A stretch of DNA of 14,736 bases from Syntrophaceae bacterium UBA6252 (lineage in GTDB: Bacteria; Desulfobacterota; Syntrophia; Syntrophales; UBA6807), in contig DJVQ01000037.1 of assembly GCA_002441265.1 (NCBI GenBank), positions 1-14,736 of the forward strand, given 5' to 3'. Positions 1-7,162 of the stretch are shown here, piece after piece. The notes beneath the pieces were generated by a model that saw only the letters and a program-made list of their open reading frames with translations, had not been told where the DNA came from and searched no databases. Every line of letters starts with the position of its first letter. Positions within the stretch are counted from its first letter, which is position 1. A program made the translations under genes and the position numbers.

Positions 1-975
1 CTGCATGATGCCGTTCATCTTCTGGTTGCCGTGGGAAACACCGATGGCAAAAACCAGAAACGGCACCAGAATCGAATACGGATCGAGTTCAAAACCAAGG
101 GCGGTAACGATCCCCAATTGCCAGAGCACCGCCACGATGGAACATGCAATCACCAGAATCGTACTGCGCAGGCAACGGGTGTAGGCGTAGATGATGACCG
201 CGGCGATCAGGGCGGCGAACGCAAAGTAGGAAAGAACCAGCATGAGGCCGTCGATCAGATCGCCCACCAGTTTTGCGAACCCGATCATGTGTATCCTGAT
301 GTCGGCGTTCTCCCTGCTGCGGACGTTTTTCTCCAATGCATTCGAAAATGCGTTATAATCCAGCCGTTTGCCCGTGGCGGGATCCATGTCCAGGAGCGGC
401 ACCATGACCATGCACGACCTGTAATCGTTGGCCACCAGGCTGCCGACGATGCCCGCGCGGGCGATGTTCTGCCGGAGCTGTTCGATCGTCTCCTGGGAAC
501 CGTTGTATTTGTAAGGCATCACGGGACCGCCCACGTAACCCTCTTCCGTGACCTCGTTCCAACGCACCGCCGGCTGCCAGATCGATTTCACCCAGGCGCG
601 GTCCACGCCGGGTGTCAGGATCAGTTCATCATTGATCTGCTTCAGCACCTCCAGATACGCGGGATCGAAGATATCCCCCTTCGTGTTTTCCACCACCACC
701 CGGATCGAATTGCCGAGTCCTTTCAATTCACCCTTGTTCGCCATGTAGTTCTTGATGTAGGGGTGGTTCTGGGGGATCATCTTTTCGAAATTCGCGTTAA
801 AGACGATGTGGGACGCTTTATAGGCAAGCACCACGGTAATGAGCGCGCAGATCAGAACCATGATCATGCGGTGATTGAAAACCAGCCGCTCCAACCAGTT
901 TCCGGAGTTCCGATCGAAGTCTTTGATGTCGCTCACTACAGGGAAATCATCTACCATTCCGGATTTAGCTTTCAT
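1..975 (-). CDS. RND/MMPL-family transporter, N-terminal part (runs off the left edge)
   Basis: The frame stays open for 325 codons from an ATG at 975 to the window edge, preceded by a GGAG ribosome site, so only the N-terminal part of a protein that is usually about 800 residues is visible. Residues 37-54 form one membrane helix, about 60-235 form a soluble (periplasmic) domain, and helices follow at about 243-265, 270-292 and 300-315. The last helix leads into AIGVSHGNQKMNG, which resembles the conserved helix-4 region of MMPL/RND exporters. The expected role is proton-driven movement of a hydrophobic or lipid-like substrate across or out of the inner membrane. It starts 24 bp after the YCF48-like gene and is the fourth gene of the DUF1302-DUF1329-YCF48-MMPL operon. 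The substrate cannot be read from the sequence. Confidence 0.85.
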   Translation of the reverse strand, partial: MKAKSGMVDDFPVVSDIKDFDRNSGNWLERLVFNHRMIMVLICALITVVLAYKASHIVFNANFEKMIPQNHPYIKNYMANKGELKGLGNSIRVVVENTKGDIFDPAYLEVLKQINDELILTPGVDRAWVKSIWQPAVRWNEVTEEGYVGGPVMPYKYNGSQETIEQLRQNIARAGIVGSLVANDYRSCMVMVPLLDMDPATGKRLDYNAFSNALEKNVRSRENADIRIHMIGFAKLVGDLIDGLMLVLSYFAFAALIAAVIIYAYTRCLRSTILVIACSIVAVLWQLGIVTALGFELDPYSILVPFLVFAIGVSHGNQKMNGIMQ

Positions 976-999
976 CACGATTCTCCGTTACGACACTCT

Positions 1000-2049
1000 T
1001 TATTCCAACCCCTGCACCCGTATCCCGAACAGGCCGGCAAGTACGACGGTTTGATTGTCCAGGGAAACGACGGCTTCCGTCGGGAAAGGCTGTTCCAGCA
1101 TGACCGGACAGAAACTGACGCCGTCATCGGCGCTCACCAGCAGGTACCCTCCCTGACTCGCGAGAATGATCCTGCCGTCCCCGGTTACGGTGCTTCCGCT
1201 GATGGTCAACGGCATGCCGGTCTCGATCTTCCGCCAGTTCGCGCCGCCATCCGTGCTGCGAAACACGTTGCCGCGCATGCCGTGGACGATCAACGCCCCG
1301 GCCTTGCCCGTTATCCCGAAGAGTGTCCCGTTGTATTCTATCTTCAGCGCCCGGAAACGGTCCGTCTTCCCGTCGTACTTCAGCACCATGGCCTGCTCGC
1401 CGCAGGCGTACAGATCCTGACCGACAGGCTTGATCGAATAGAAATGCAGGCTCTTGGGGTTTTCCATTTTATGCAGCCAGGGTTCCCAGCTCTTTCCGCC
1501 GTCACCGGTACGGAAGATGAGGTTGAAGATTCCGGCGATGAAGCCGGTGGTTTCGTTCTCGAACAAGACCGTCAACAGGGATTGATCCGCCCCCTTGGAG
1601 ATCAGCCAATCGATCTCTTCCGCGAGACGGGCATCCGCAACGGGATGCTCCGAATAATAACGCTTCATGAGTTCGGCCAGGGATCTTCCGTCAAGCTGTT
1701 TGACCCAGCCGGCGCCACTGTCCGTCGTATGCAGCACCACGCCGTCATGCCCCACCGCCCATCCCTGGGTCGGTGTCGGGAAACAGACCGCCGTCAGGTC
1801 GGAGCTGACGGGGACGGCGGCCTGTACCCAGTTCCTGCCCCGATCGTCGGAATAAACGATGTGACCGCGCTGGCCGACACTGACCAGACGTTTTCCGGCC
1901 GTCGTGATGCCCGTAAACAGGGTCTTCGAGGCCAGCGGAGTCATCAACGCCGGGGTGTCCAGCACATCCCGGAAACCGGCTTCAGCGTGTGCGATCGAAA
2001 CGATCAATGTTGCCGCGAGAAATGCGGCGGTAATCATGCGGCATTTCAT
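1000..2049 (-). CDS. YCF48/BNR-repeat periplasmic protein
   Basis: This 349-residue protein begins with a signal peptide (cleavage probably after AHA, residues 20-22). It has several beta-propeller repeats with the Asp-box/BNR pattern S/T-x-D-x-G-x-x-W: about residues 66-74 (SDDRGRNW), 108-115 (TTDSGAGW), 180-188 (RTGDGGKSW) and 265-272 (STDGGANW), plus a weaker copy near 305-313 (SADDGVSF). The architecture matches the YCF48-related proteins, named after a photosystem II assembly factor but widespread in non-phototrophs, where they are often encoded beside DUF1302/DUF1329 proteins and an RND transporter. A periplasmic scaffold or adaptor role is inferred. The ATG at 2049 has a strong ribosome site (CAGGAG, 7 bp upstream). 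A gap of 122 bp containing a hairpin separates it from the DUF1329 gene; the transporter follows after 24 bp. Confidence 0.88.
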   Translation of the reverse strand: MKCRMITAAFLAATLIVSIAHAEAGFRDVLDTPALMTPLASKTLFTGITTAGKRLVSVGQRGHIVYSDDRGRNWVQAAVPVSSDLTAVCFPTPTQGWAVGHDGVVLHTTDSGAGWVKQLDGRSLAELMKRYYSEHPVADARLAEEIDWLISKGADQSLLTVLFENETTGFIAGIFNLIFRTGDGGKSWEPWLHKMENPKSLHFYSIKPVGQDLYACGEQAMVLKYDGKTDRFRALKIEYNGTLFGITGKAGALIVHGMRGNVFRSTDGGANWRKIETGMPLTISGSTVTGDGRIILASQGGYLLVSADDGVSFCPVMLEQPFPTEAVVSLDNQTVVLAGLFGIRVQGLE

Positions 2050-2118
2050 CTGATTCTCCTGGCTGAAGGAAATTTCTTCCCGAAAGGTAATGAATAAACC
2101 AGCAGTTGTGGAAAGGGG

Positions 2119-2150
2119 CTTTCCCGGCGCAATTCATGCCGCCGGGAAAG
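2119..2150 (-). terminator. Intra-operon hairpin, possible attenuator or RNA-stabilising stem
   Basis: An inverted repeat with a perfect 11-bp stem (CTTTCCCGGCG pairing with CGCCGGGAAAG) and a 10-nt loop begins 21 bp after the DUF1329 stop codon, in the 122-bp gap before the YCF48-like gene. On the minus strand it is followed by CCCCTTTCC rather than a clean U-run, so full termination is doubtful. It could reduce read-through or protect the upstream mRNA, giving more DUF1302/DUF1329 protein than transporter. The stem is seen directly; the function is inferred. Confidence 0.45.
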
Positions 2151-2171
2151 CGTGTACAACGTCAACAAGAC

Positions 2172-3527
2172 TCAGCGGACGCCGGAACCGGCAAGTGCCT
2201 CCGGGTTCCACTCCCTGTCGGGAGTCGGCTTGACATACTTGAGATAACCATGACCGTCCCCAAAAGTAGTACCCGATGTATACGTGCCGGCGATCAGGTC
2301 GTGCCCGACCTGGGCGGTGCTCCACGGTGTGTTTGCATCGTAGCTCTGTGTGATCAGGCTGAACATGCCCCGGTAGATCTGGCCACGCAAATCGTACTGA
2401 TCGGCGAACAGGACGGACCACGTATCCTCGTCCACATAGAAAACCCGTTTGCTGTAGATATGGCGCATGCTCGGCTTCAGGTTCGCCTCCACCACCCAGA
2501 CCCGGTGCAGTTCCCAGCGGACGACGTCGGGATTCATATGCCCCCTGGTCTTGCAGATCTCGTCCGATGTGGATCCGTATGTCAGTTTGTAGAGATTGTA
2601 GGGAACATACATCTCCTTCTTGCCGATCAGCTTCCAGTCATAGCGCTCCATGGAACCGCAGAAGCAGAAAGAGTCGTCGTAGGTGGTGGCCCCGGAGGTT
2701 GACGGATTGGGGGTGTCAAAGGCGATTTCGGGAGCCATCTTCACCCGGCGCTGACCGGGCAGGTACTGCCAGGCGCGGCGTCCCTTGTTCACCATGTCGA
2801 TCGGATCGATCGCCATGGTAATTTCTCCGGCACGGCGTTCCGGCCTGAGGAATCTGATCTTGACCCTGATGTAGTAATCGGATGGATTCTTTTTGAAATT
2901 ATAGGGATATTCGTTGAGTTCCCAGGCATCCACGGCAAGGGTCTTCCGGCCATTGGCATCCACGTTGTAGCTGATGAGGACGCCTTCCCATGCCTCCCCG
3001 TCATAGCGGGTGAGATGGTTCCACATGACCTCGTAGCCGTCCTTCGGAATGGGGAAGGGGTACCCTCCCAGGGCATTCTTCAGCGACAGGCCGCCGTCGG
3101 CGGTCTCGGCCGTCACCGCGTTTCGCGCGGTGTCATCCAGGATGTACTGGGGAAAGGCCGCCGTGCGATGGGTGGGATACACGTCGATGCGGTAGGTGGA
3201 CGGGTATTTCTCCATGAGCGCCTTGGTCACTTCAGTCAGTCTGCCGGCGTACTTCTCCATGTTCCCGGCATCGATCGAAAAAAGCGGCTTTTCGGAGGCG
3301 AACGGGTCGGGACGGAGATTGGAACCCTCCTTGTAGGTCGCCGGCGGTGTGGTGAGCCCGCCGGTGTAGGGCGGAATCGTTCCGTCCGCGTTGCCTGCCA
3401 TCTCTGCGCCGACCGGCGTCAGTGTCGTTCCGAGTTTCTTTGCTTCCTCAGCACTTACGGCTCCTAAAGCGGTACCTGCATAGGCCAGCAGGAGACCTGC
3501 CAGTATCAAGCTCTTGAAAACCTTCAT
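2172..3527 (-). CDS. DUF1329 family periplasmic protein
   Basis: This 451-residue protein has an N-terminal signal peptide (residues 1-22, cleaved near ALG). It then shows the typical family opening: LTPVGAEMAGNADGTIPPY at about 36-54, followed by TGG. The rest matches the family's usual length and tryptophan/tyrosine-rich character (for example RRAWQYLPGQRRVK and VWVVEANLK). DUF1329 proteins have a LolA/LolB-like fold and are thought to bind lipid or other hydrophobic ligands in the periplasm or at the outer membrane; no enzymatic activity is established. The gene starts 22 bp after the DUF1302 stop with an excellent ribosome site (AAGGAG), so the two are almost certainly co-transcribed. I infer a shuttle role between inner-membrane transporter and outer-membrane protein. 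Confidence 0.93.
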   Translation of the reverse strand: MKVFKSLILAGLLLAYAGTALGAVSAEEAKKLGTTLTPVGAEMAGNADGTIPPYTGGLTTPPATYKEGSNLRPDPFASEKPLFSIDAGNMEKYAGRLTEVTKALMEKYPSTYRIDVYPTHRTAAFPQYILDDTARNAVTAETADGGLSLKNALGGYPFPIPKDGYEVMWNHLTRYDGEAWEGVLISYNVDANGRKTLAVDAWELNEYPYNFKKNPSDYYIRVKIRFLRPERRAGEITMAIDPIDMVNKGRRAWQYLPGQRRVKMAPEIAFDTPNPSTSGATTYDDSFCFCGSMERYDWKLIGKKEMYVPYNLYKLTYGSTSDEICKTRGHMNPDVVRWELHRVWVVEANLKPSMRHIYSKRVFYVDEDTWSVLFADQYDLRGQIYRGMFSLITQSYDANTPWSTAQVGHDLIAGTYTSGTTFGDGHGYLKYVKPTPDREWNPEALAGSGVR

Positions 3528-3549
3528 GCGTTATCTCCTTTGCCTGTCC

Positions 3550-5220
3550 TTAATATGTTACTTTCAACGTCAAGACAACCATGCCACGGTCCGAAAGTGC
3601 CGAATTTCCGCCCCCGGCCGTATAAGCGCCGGTGGTGGGATCGGTATCGTAAGTGCCGAAGAAATCGACGTACTTGAGATCCACCTTGTACTTGTTGTAG
3701 ATTTCGGCCCCCACTCCGACGGCATAGCTGCCGTCGTTCCTCTTGCCCCCGCTGGTAACCGCGGAAGTCCCGCTCAGACCGGTGCTGACGCTGAGCGGCA
3801 GCGACAGGTCGACTCCCTGAAAGACCTGAAACCAGGTCGGCACGAAAGATACGGCACAGCCGAAATAATTCCTGGTGGACTTATCCGCCGCCGTGTATCC
3901 GTCACGCCCCTTGTAGTAAGCGTCGCCCTGCGTCACGCGATCCAGGCCGTTCCAGACGAATTCGATCTGATATTGCGCCGTGTCGAAAAACATCGTGTTG
4001 TTGATCATGCCGATACAGTTGAGCACCGCATGCCACGTGTCGCCCCTCGCTCCGCAGGTTTCTCCCTCTTCTGGCAGCGTGGTGACCATGACCACATCGC
4101 TCGCCAGCGGCATGTTGCGGCGATAGGAAAGCTCGGCGCCCACGCTGATGCCGAAAAGCTGTTTGGCGAAGCTGACGCCGTACAGGTCGATGTCCTGGGC
4201 ATAGACCATGTGGTAGGTTCCCATGGTGCCGTTGACATAGGGCCCCAGCATCAGGTGCGCCTGCGGAATCCTGTCCGAAAAGTTCCGGTAGTAGAAACCG
4301 AGCGTGCCGTCGAGCCATTCCGACTGCCAGCGGGCGGAAACACCCCAGTCTCTCATATAGTCGGGCGTGACATCGACACCCTTGGTCAGTCTTACGCCGG
4401 GCATGATGATCATCGACCCGTCTTCCCCGTTGATCATGACATCGGACCCGCTGAGGTAGGTGCCCGCCTCCGAGTATTTGTTCGATTCCCACTCCAGGAA
4501 ATACTGTCCCGCGATGGTGAGCGAGTCCGTCGGCTGAACCAGAAACGAAACATGATTGGTCGGACGGAACAGCTCCTTGATCTCCGCACCCGGCTGGGCG
4601 TTTGCCTTCCCGACATCGAGCGGCATCTGGGCATAGCAGACGCCGTGCAGGACGCCGTTGAACAGCAGGCTTTCCCCCCAGTAGACGGTGTGCCTGCCGA
4701 CCCTCAACCGTATCGGCACCTCTCCGATGGTGATCTTCCCGAAGGCAAAAGCGTCGAGCAGCTCCCCGTCCGGACCGGCGAAGTATTTTCTATCATAGGC
4801 ATTGAGCTTGTTCACCACGGGAACGCCGCTCTCGAGGTGGTTGGACGTCGCGGCGGACGTATTGTCCAGATGATCATGATATCGCTGATCGTACCAGAAT
4901 GCCCCGCTGACACGGACCCCGTAATTCCTTTTGTAGATCAGGTCCGCTTCCGAAAGGATGTCCAGCCGGTTCGTCACGATTCCCTTGTCGAAATTCCGGT
5001 CCCCGTCGTCCATGTTCGCGTTGCCGATGATTGAATCATTCTGCCCGTCGACACGGTACCCCACGGTGTATCTGAACGTATTGTCCCAGCGAAGCTCGAT
5101 ATCTTCGTTTCCTGTCGGGATGTCAAATGCATGCACATTGGCGCAAATCCCGAAAAGCAATGTCAGCATGACAGCGATTCGGCCAAGCCGAACGCCCTTA
5201 CGCCTGGATACTTTCCCCAT
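3550..5220 (-). CDS. DUF1302 family outer-membrane protein
   Basis: This 556-residue protein carries a signal peptide (residues 1-31, ending CANVHA). The mature start, FDIPTGNEDIELRWDNTFRY, is the family signature for DUF1302. The body alternates short amphipathic beta-strands rich in Tyr, Trp and Gly with polar loops, and the chain ends MVVLTLKVTY with a terminal aromatic residue, as expected of an outer-membrane beta-barrel recognised by BAM. DUF1302 genes usually pair with DUF1329 genes, often near transporters or genes for degrading hydrophobic compounds. A pore or receptor for such a compound is inferred. The ATG at 5220 follows a GGAGGAG ribosome site. It is the first gene of its operon, about 500 nt downstream of a sigma-54 promoter. 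Confidence 0.92.
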   Translation of the reverse strand: MGKVSRRKGVRLGRIAVMLTLLFGICANVHAFDIPTGNEDIELRWDNTFRYTVGYRVDGQNDSIIGNANMDDGDRNFDKGIVTNRLDILSEADLIYKRNYGVRVSGAFWYDQRYHDHLDNTSAATSNHLESGVPVVNKLNAYDRKYFAGPDGELLDAFAFGKITIGEVPIRLRVGRHTVYWGESLLFNGVLHGVCYAQMPLDVGKANAQPGAEIKELFRPTNHVSFLVQPTDSLTIAGQYFLEWESNKYSEAGTYLSGSDVMINGEDGSMIIMPGVRLTKGVDVTPDYMRDWGVSARWQSEWLDGTLGFYYRNFSDRIPQAHLMLGPYVNGTMGTYHMVYAQDIDLYGVSFAKQLFGISVGAELSYRRNMPLASDVVMVTTLPEEGETCGARGDTWHAVLNCIGMINNTMFFDTAQYQIEFVWNGLDRVTQGDAYYKGRDGYTAADKSTRNYFGCAVSFVPTWFQVFQGVDLSLPLSVSTGLSGTSAVTSGGKRNDGSYAVGVGAEIYNKYKVDLKYVDFFGTYDTDPTTGAYTAGGGNSALSDRGMVVLTLKVTY

Positions 5221-5718
5221 CTTCTCCTCCCACAGAAAGCTTCAGTCAGCAGAAAACTGAAGGCGGTTTGGTGTTCCGGCATAGACGATGACCACGTTCA
5301 CCGCTCATTCGAGATCGACCGCTCGACAATCCGCTTCAGGTCAGGCGTTCCGATCTTCAAGGCGATTTCCCGTCGATCAAGGAATATGCAGGCTTACCTT
5401 GTGTCCTCGACCATCAACCCCTTTCAACTCCCATCCCCTGCATCGTCTTCGCTGTCGAGTTCAATTGATTCCAGGCCCCAAACGTCACCAGCTTCTTCCG
5501 TGGTTCCAGACCTTCGACCAATCCTCTCAACCCCCCGTCGCGCAGCTCTATCTCCCCTGTTTCCGATGCCTGCTTCTTCATGCCAATCCATGCACGAAAA
5601 ACGCCCGCCGCCGATATTCATTCCAGCGACCGTTCTCCGGCCTTCATAAAGCGGGCATCAGCCTCCTGAAACCATTGTCGGAAATACCCGTTGCATCACA
5701 ACCGGCCCCCTTGGTTTC
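5221..5718 (-). other. Long 5' leader of the DUF1302 operon (no confident gene)
   Basis: About 500 nt separate the predicted transcription start from the DUF1302 ATG. No open frame here has a convincing ribosome site or recognisable homology, apart from the doubtful small ORF at 5414-5581. A 7-bp inverted repeat (CTTCAGT at 5240-5246 and ACTGAAG at 5256-5262, 9-nt loop) lies just upstream of the ribosome site and could influence translation. Leader status depends on the sigma-54 promoter call. Confidence 0.4.
5414..5581 (-). CDS. Possible small ORF or gene remnant in the leader (55 aa)
   Basis: The frame from an ATG at 5581 encodes 55 residues (begins MKKQASETGEIELRDGG, ends TAKTMQGMGVERG). 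The composition is protein-like, with charged and hydrophobic residues mixed in a helix-compatible way. Upstream in the same frame, after a TGA at 5618-5620, lies another 25-codon open stretch (5621-5695) that also reads as an amphipathic helix (FRQWFQEADARFMKAGERS). Together they could be a decayed small gene of roughly 95-100 codons, or chance. The ribosome site before 5581 is weak. I recognise no family. Confidence 0.2.
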   Translation of the reverse strand: MKKQASETGEIELRDGGLRGLVEGLEPRKKLVTFGAWNQLNSTAKTMQGMGVERG

Positions 5719-5728
5719 ATTGGAGTGA

Positions 5729-5744
5729 AGCAACTTGCATGCCA
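5729..5744 (-). promoter_or_regulatory. Sigma-54 (RpoN) -24/-12 promoter for the DUF1302 operon
   Basis: The minus strand reads TGGCATGCAAGTTGCT, with GG and GC separated by exactly 10 bases. This matches the sigma-54 consensus TGGCAYR-N4-TTGCW at every defined position. The same promoter occurs at the equivalent place in the other module copy. Transcription would start near 5718 and run toward the DUF1302 gene. Sigma-54 promoters require an ATP-driven enhancer-binding activator, and the dyad at 5832-5860 is the candidate binding site. Confidence 0.75.
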
Positions 5745-5831
5745 ATGCGGCCGACGGAGTTCTGCCTTCCAACATACCGACAACAATAGACAAAACGAGA
5801 ACAGATATGCCCCAAACAGCATATCAGGGAA

Positions 5832-5860
5832 CGACATATGACACGCGGTGCGAAATATCG
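5832..5860. promoter_or_regulatory. 29-bp dyad, candidate enhancer (activator) binding site, copy A
   Basis: The outer arms are CGACATAT and AAATATCG, and the inner arms CAC and GTG flank a GCG centre. Nine of 14 possible pairs are complementary. Its centre (5846) is 103 bp upstream of the -24 GG, exactly as in copy B, where the dyad is more perfect (12 of 14 pairs). Distance and symmetry fit an upstream activating sequence for a dimeric sigma-54 activator; the protein is not encoded in this window. Confidence 0.6.
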
Positions 5861-5861
5861 C

Positions 5862-5877
5862 CCGACCTTCAGGTCGG
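5862..5877. repeat. Short inverted repeat beside dyad A
   Basis: CCGACCT and AGGTCGG form a perfect 7-bp stem around two bases. The equivalent part of copy B holds a different small palindrome (TGCATGCA) flanked by the conserved TCGGACA. It could be an extra half-site pair or a structural element; the role is unknown. Confidence 0.4.
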
Positions 5878-5920
5878 ACATCGGGAAACATGAGAGTGCC
5901 GTAACCGGGGTTGAAACGGA

Positions 5921-6135
5921 GGGTCGCCGCGGCGACCGGAGAAACACATGACACGCACGGGGATGTCCCCCCTTATGCGGCGGCCTTTGCGGGACGGGGA
6001 ATCGGACAAACATCCCGGGCTGAAAAAGGAAGGACATGAACTGCGGAGCCACCCGGAACGAGCGGGGACCGGATATTTCTTCCCTTCTTCGCTTCCATGG
6101 GTTTCGGTATTTTTTCCCGAGGCGTTTCGAGAATA
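5921..6135. other. Intergenic region between the two operons, with short palindromes
   Basis: No convincing gene is present. A perfect 16-bp palindrome (GGTCGCCGCGGCGACC) lies at 5922-5937. A GGGGATGTCCCC hairpin core at 5959-5970 sits in a context (ACACGCACGGGGATGTCC...) that resembles, from memory, REP-like elements seen in Geobacter and relatives. No clear stem plus U-run terminator follows the molybdopterin-binding gene that ends at 6136, so where the right-hand operon stops is uncertain. Confidence 0.4.
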
Positions 6136-7158
6136 TTACACTTTCCCGAAAGGGCAGGAGGGAAATCTGCAAGGCGAGCAGCCGGCGCAGAGCCCCCCGT
6201 GTCCGAGAACGGTGATGTCCCGGCGCGCAATCCTCTCTCCCGCCAGGATACGAGGCAGTATCAGATCGAAAACCGTGTTTTTGGCAACCATGACGCATCC
6301 GGGCAATCCCAGTACCGGCGTCTCTCCGACATAAGCGACCATGAACATGGCTCCCGGCATGACGGGAGCACCGTAGGAAACAATCACGCCGCCCGCGGCG
6401 GAAACTCCGGCGGGAGTCAGATCGTCCGGATCGACGGACATGCCGCCGGTGATCAGGATCAATTCAGCACCGGCACGGAGCATGGTTTTGACGGCATCCG
6501 AGATCCTGTCGATGCTGTCCGTCACATTGATCTTGCCGATGACGGCGCACCCGAGCCTTGTTACCTTCTCCGCCACGACGGGGCTGAATTTATCCTCGAT
6601 GCGGCCTTTGTAGACCTCGCTGCCCGTTACCACGATGCCGACCTGCATCGCCGACAGGGGCTTCACCTCCACGACGGGGTCATACCGATCGGCATGCCCT
6701 TCGACACGTTCGATGATCTTCCCATCGATCACCAGGGGAATCACCCTTGTGCCGGCCACAACCGTATCCTTTTCCACGACCCGGTTTCCGTGAAGGGAGG
6801 ATACGACAACCTGGTCTTCGTCATTGATTTCATTGAGTCCGCTGACATTGATTTTCAACAGGCCCCGCAGCCCGGAAACCAGTTTGATCTTCCCTTCCTC
6901 GGGCGCCGTCAGGGAGATACCCGGGCCCGCAACGGCCCTGGCAATGCGCCGGGCCGCCTCGTCCTCGTGCAGGAAACCCTCCTCCTTTTCCCAGACATAC
7001 AGGTTCTCCTTTCCCATCTGGAGCATGACGGGAATATCACCGGCCGTGACAATGTGTCCTTTTTTGAAAGCCCTTCCCTTGAACTCCCCGGGTACGATCC
7101 GGGTAATGTCATGACATAAAACCATACCGACGGCGTCTTCCACGCTTACCTTACGCAC
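6136..7158 (-). CDS. Molybdopterin-binding protein, MoeA/MogA-like (MoCF domain), with C-terminal Cys cluster
   Basis: This 340-residue protein has a MoCF (molybdopterin-binding) domain at about 173-310 with the signature TGGMSVDPDD at 237-246 and the later motif VLGLPGCVM at 282-290. The N-terminal part (1-170) resembles the first half of the proteins found beside xanthine dehydrogenase-type enzymes rather than full MoeA. It likely binds molybdopterin or its nucleotide form and helps insert or hand over molybdenum. The C-terminus holds four close cysteines, C324-x2-C327-x2-C330-x4-C335, a possible metal or Fe-S site that I recall in this subfamily. The start is a GTG at 7158 preceded by GGAGGG, only 4 bp after the NTP transferase stop, so it is translationally linked. 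It is the last gene of the operon. Confidence 0.88.
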   Translation of the reverse strand: MRKVSVEDAVGMVLCHDITRIVPGEFKGRAFKKGHIVTAGDIPVMLQMGKENLYVWEKEEGFLHEDEAARRIARAVAGPGISLTAPEEGKIKLVSGLRGLLKINVSGLNEINDEDQVVVSSLHGNRVVEKDTVVAGTRVIPLVIDGKIIERVEGHADRYDPVVEVKPLSAMQVGIVVTGSEVYKGRIEDKFSPVVAEKVTRLGCAVIGKINVTDSIDRISDAVKTMLRAGAELILITGGMSVDPDDLTPAGVSAAGGVIVSYGAPVMPGAMFMVAYVGETPVLGLPGCVMVAKNTVFDLILPRILAGERIARRDITVLGHGGLCAGCSPCRFPSCPFGKV

Positions 7159-7162
7159 CGGC

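Larger units (their letters stand above)
5711..5920 (-). repeat. Regulatory module copy A (pairs with 14438-14648)
   Basis: Aligning this stretch with 14438-14648 gives roughly two-thirds identity by hand count over about 210 bp, with no gap from 5711 to about 5890 and then a single one-base insertion in the other copy. Best conserved are the dyad at 5832-5860, the stretch around 5771-5790, the sigma-54 promoter at 5729-5744 and the GTAACCGG...TGAAACGG tail. Both copies sit upstream of an operon in the same orientation. The identity loss is greatest in the spacer between dyad and promoter, the pattern expected of a cis-regulatory region rather than a recent duplication. Confidence 0.75.

Noticed and set aside
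31..2097. Plus-strand open frame of 688 codons
   Set aside because: It lies opposite the YCF48-like and transporter genes, is rich in His, Arg, Asp and Gln as expected of an antisense frame in GC-rich DNA, and shows no recognisable domain.
3514..5034. Plus-strand open frame of 506 codons
   Set aside because: It is antisense to the DUF1302 gene, which has signal peptide, family motif and barrel C-terminus.
5618..5620. In-frame TGA in the leader as a selenocysteine codon
   Set aside because: I see no convincing SECIS-like hairpin, no recognised selenoprotein context and no start for the upstream piece.
5131..5728. Overlapping plus-strand frames of 172 and 146 codons in the intergenic region
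   Set aside because: They are rich in Ser, Pro and Arg with no motif or ribosome site, and the two frames overlap each other and the DUF1302 start.
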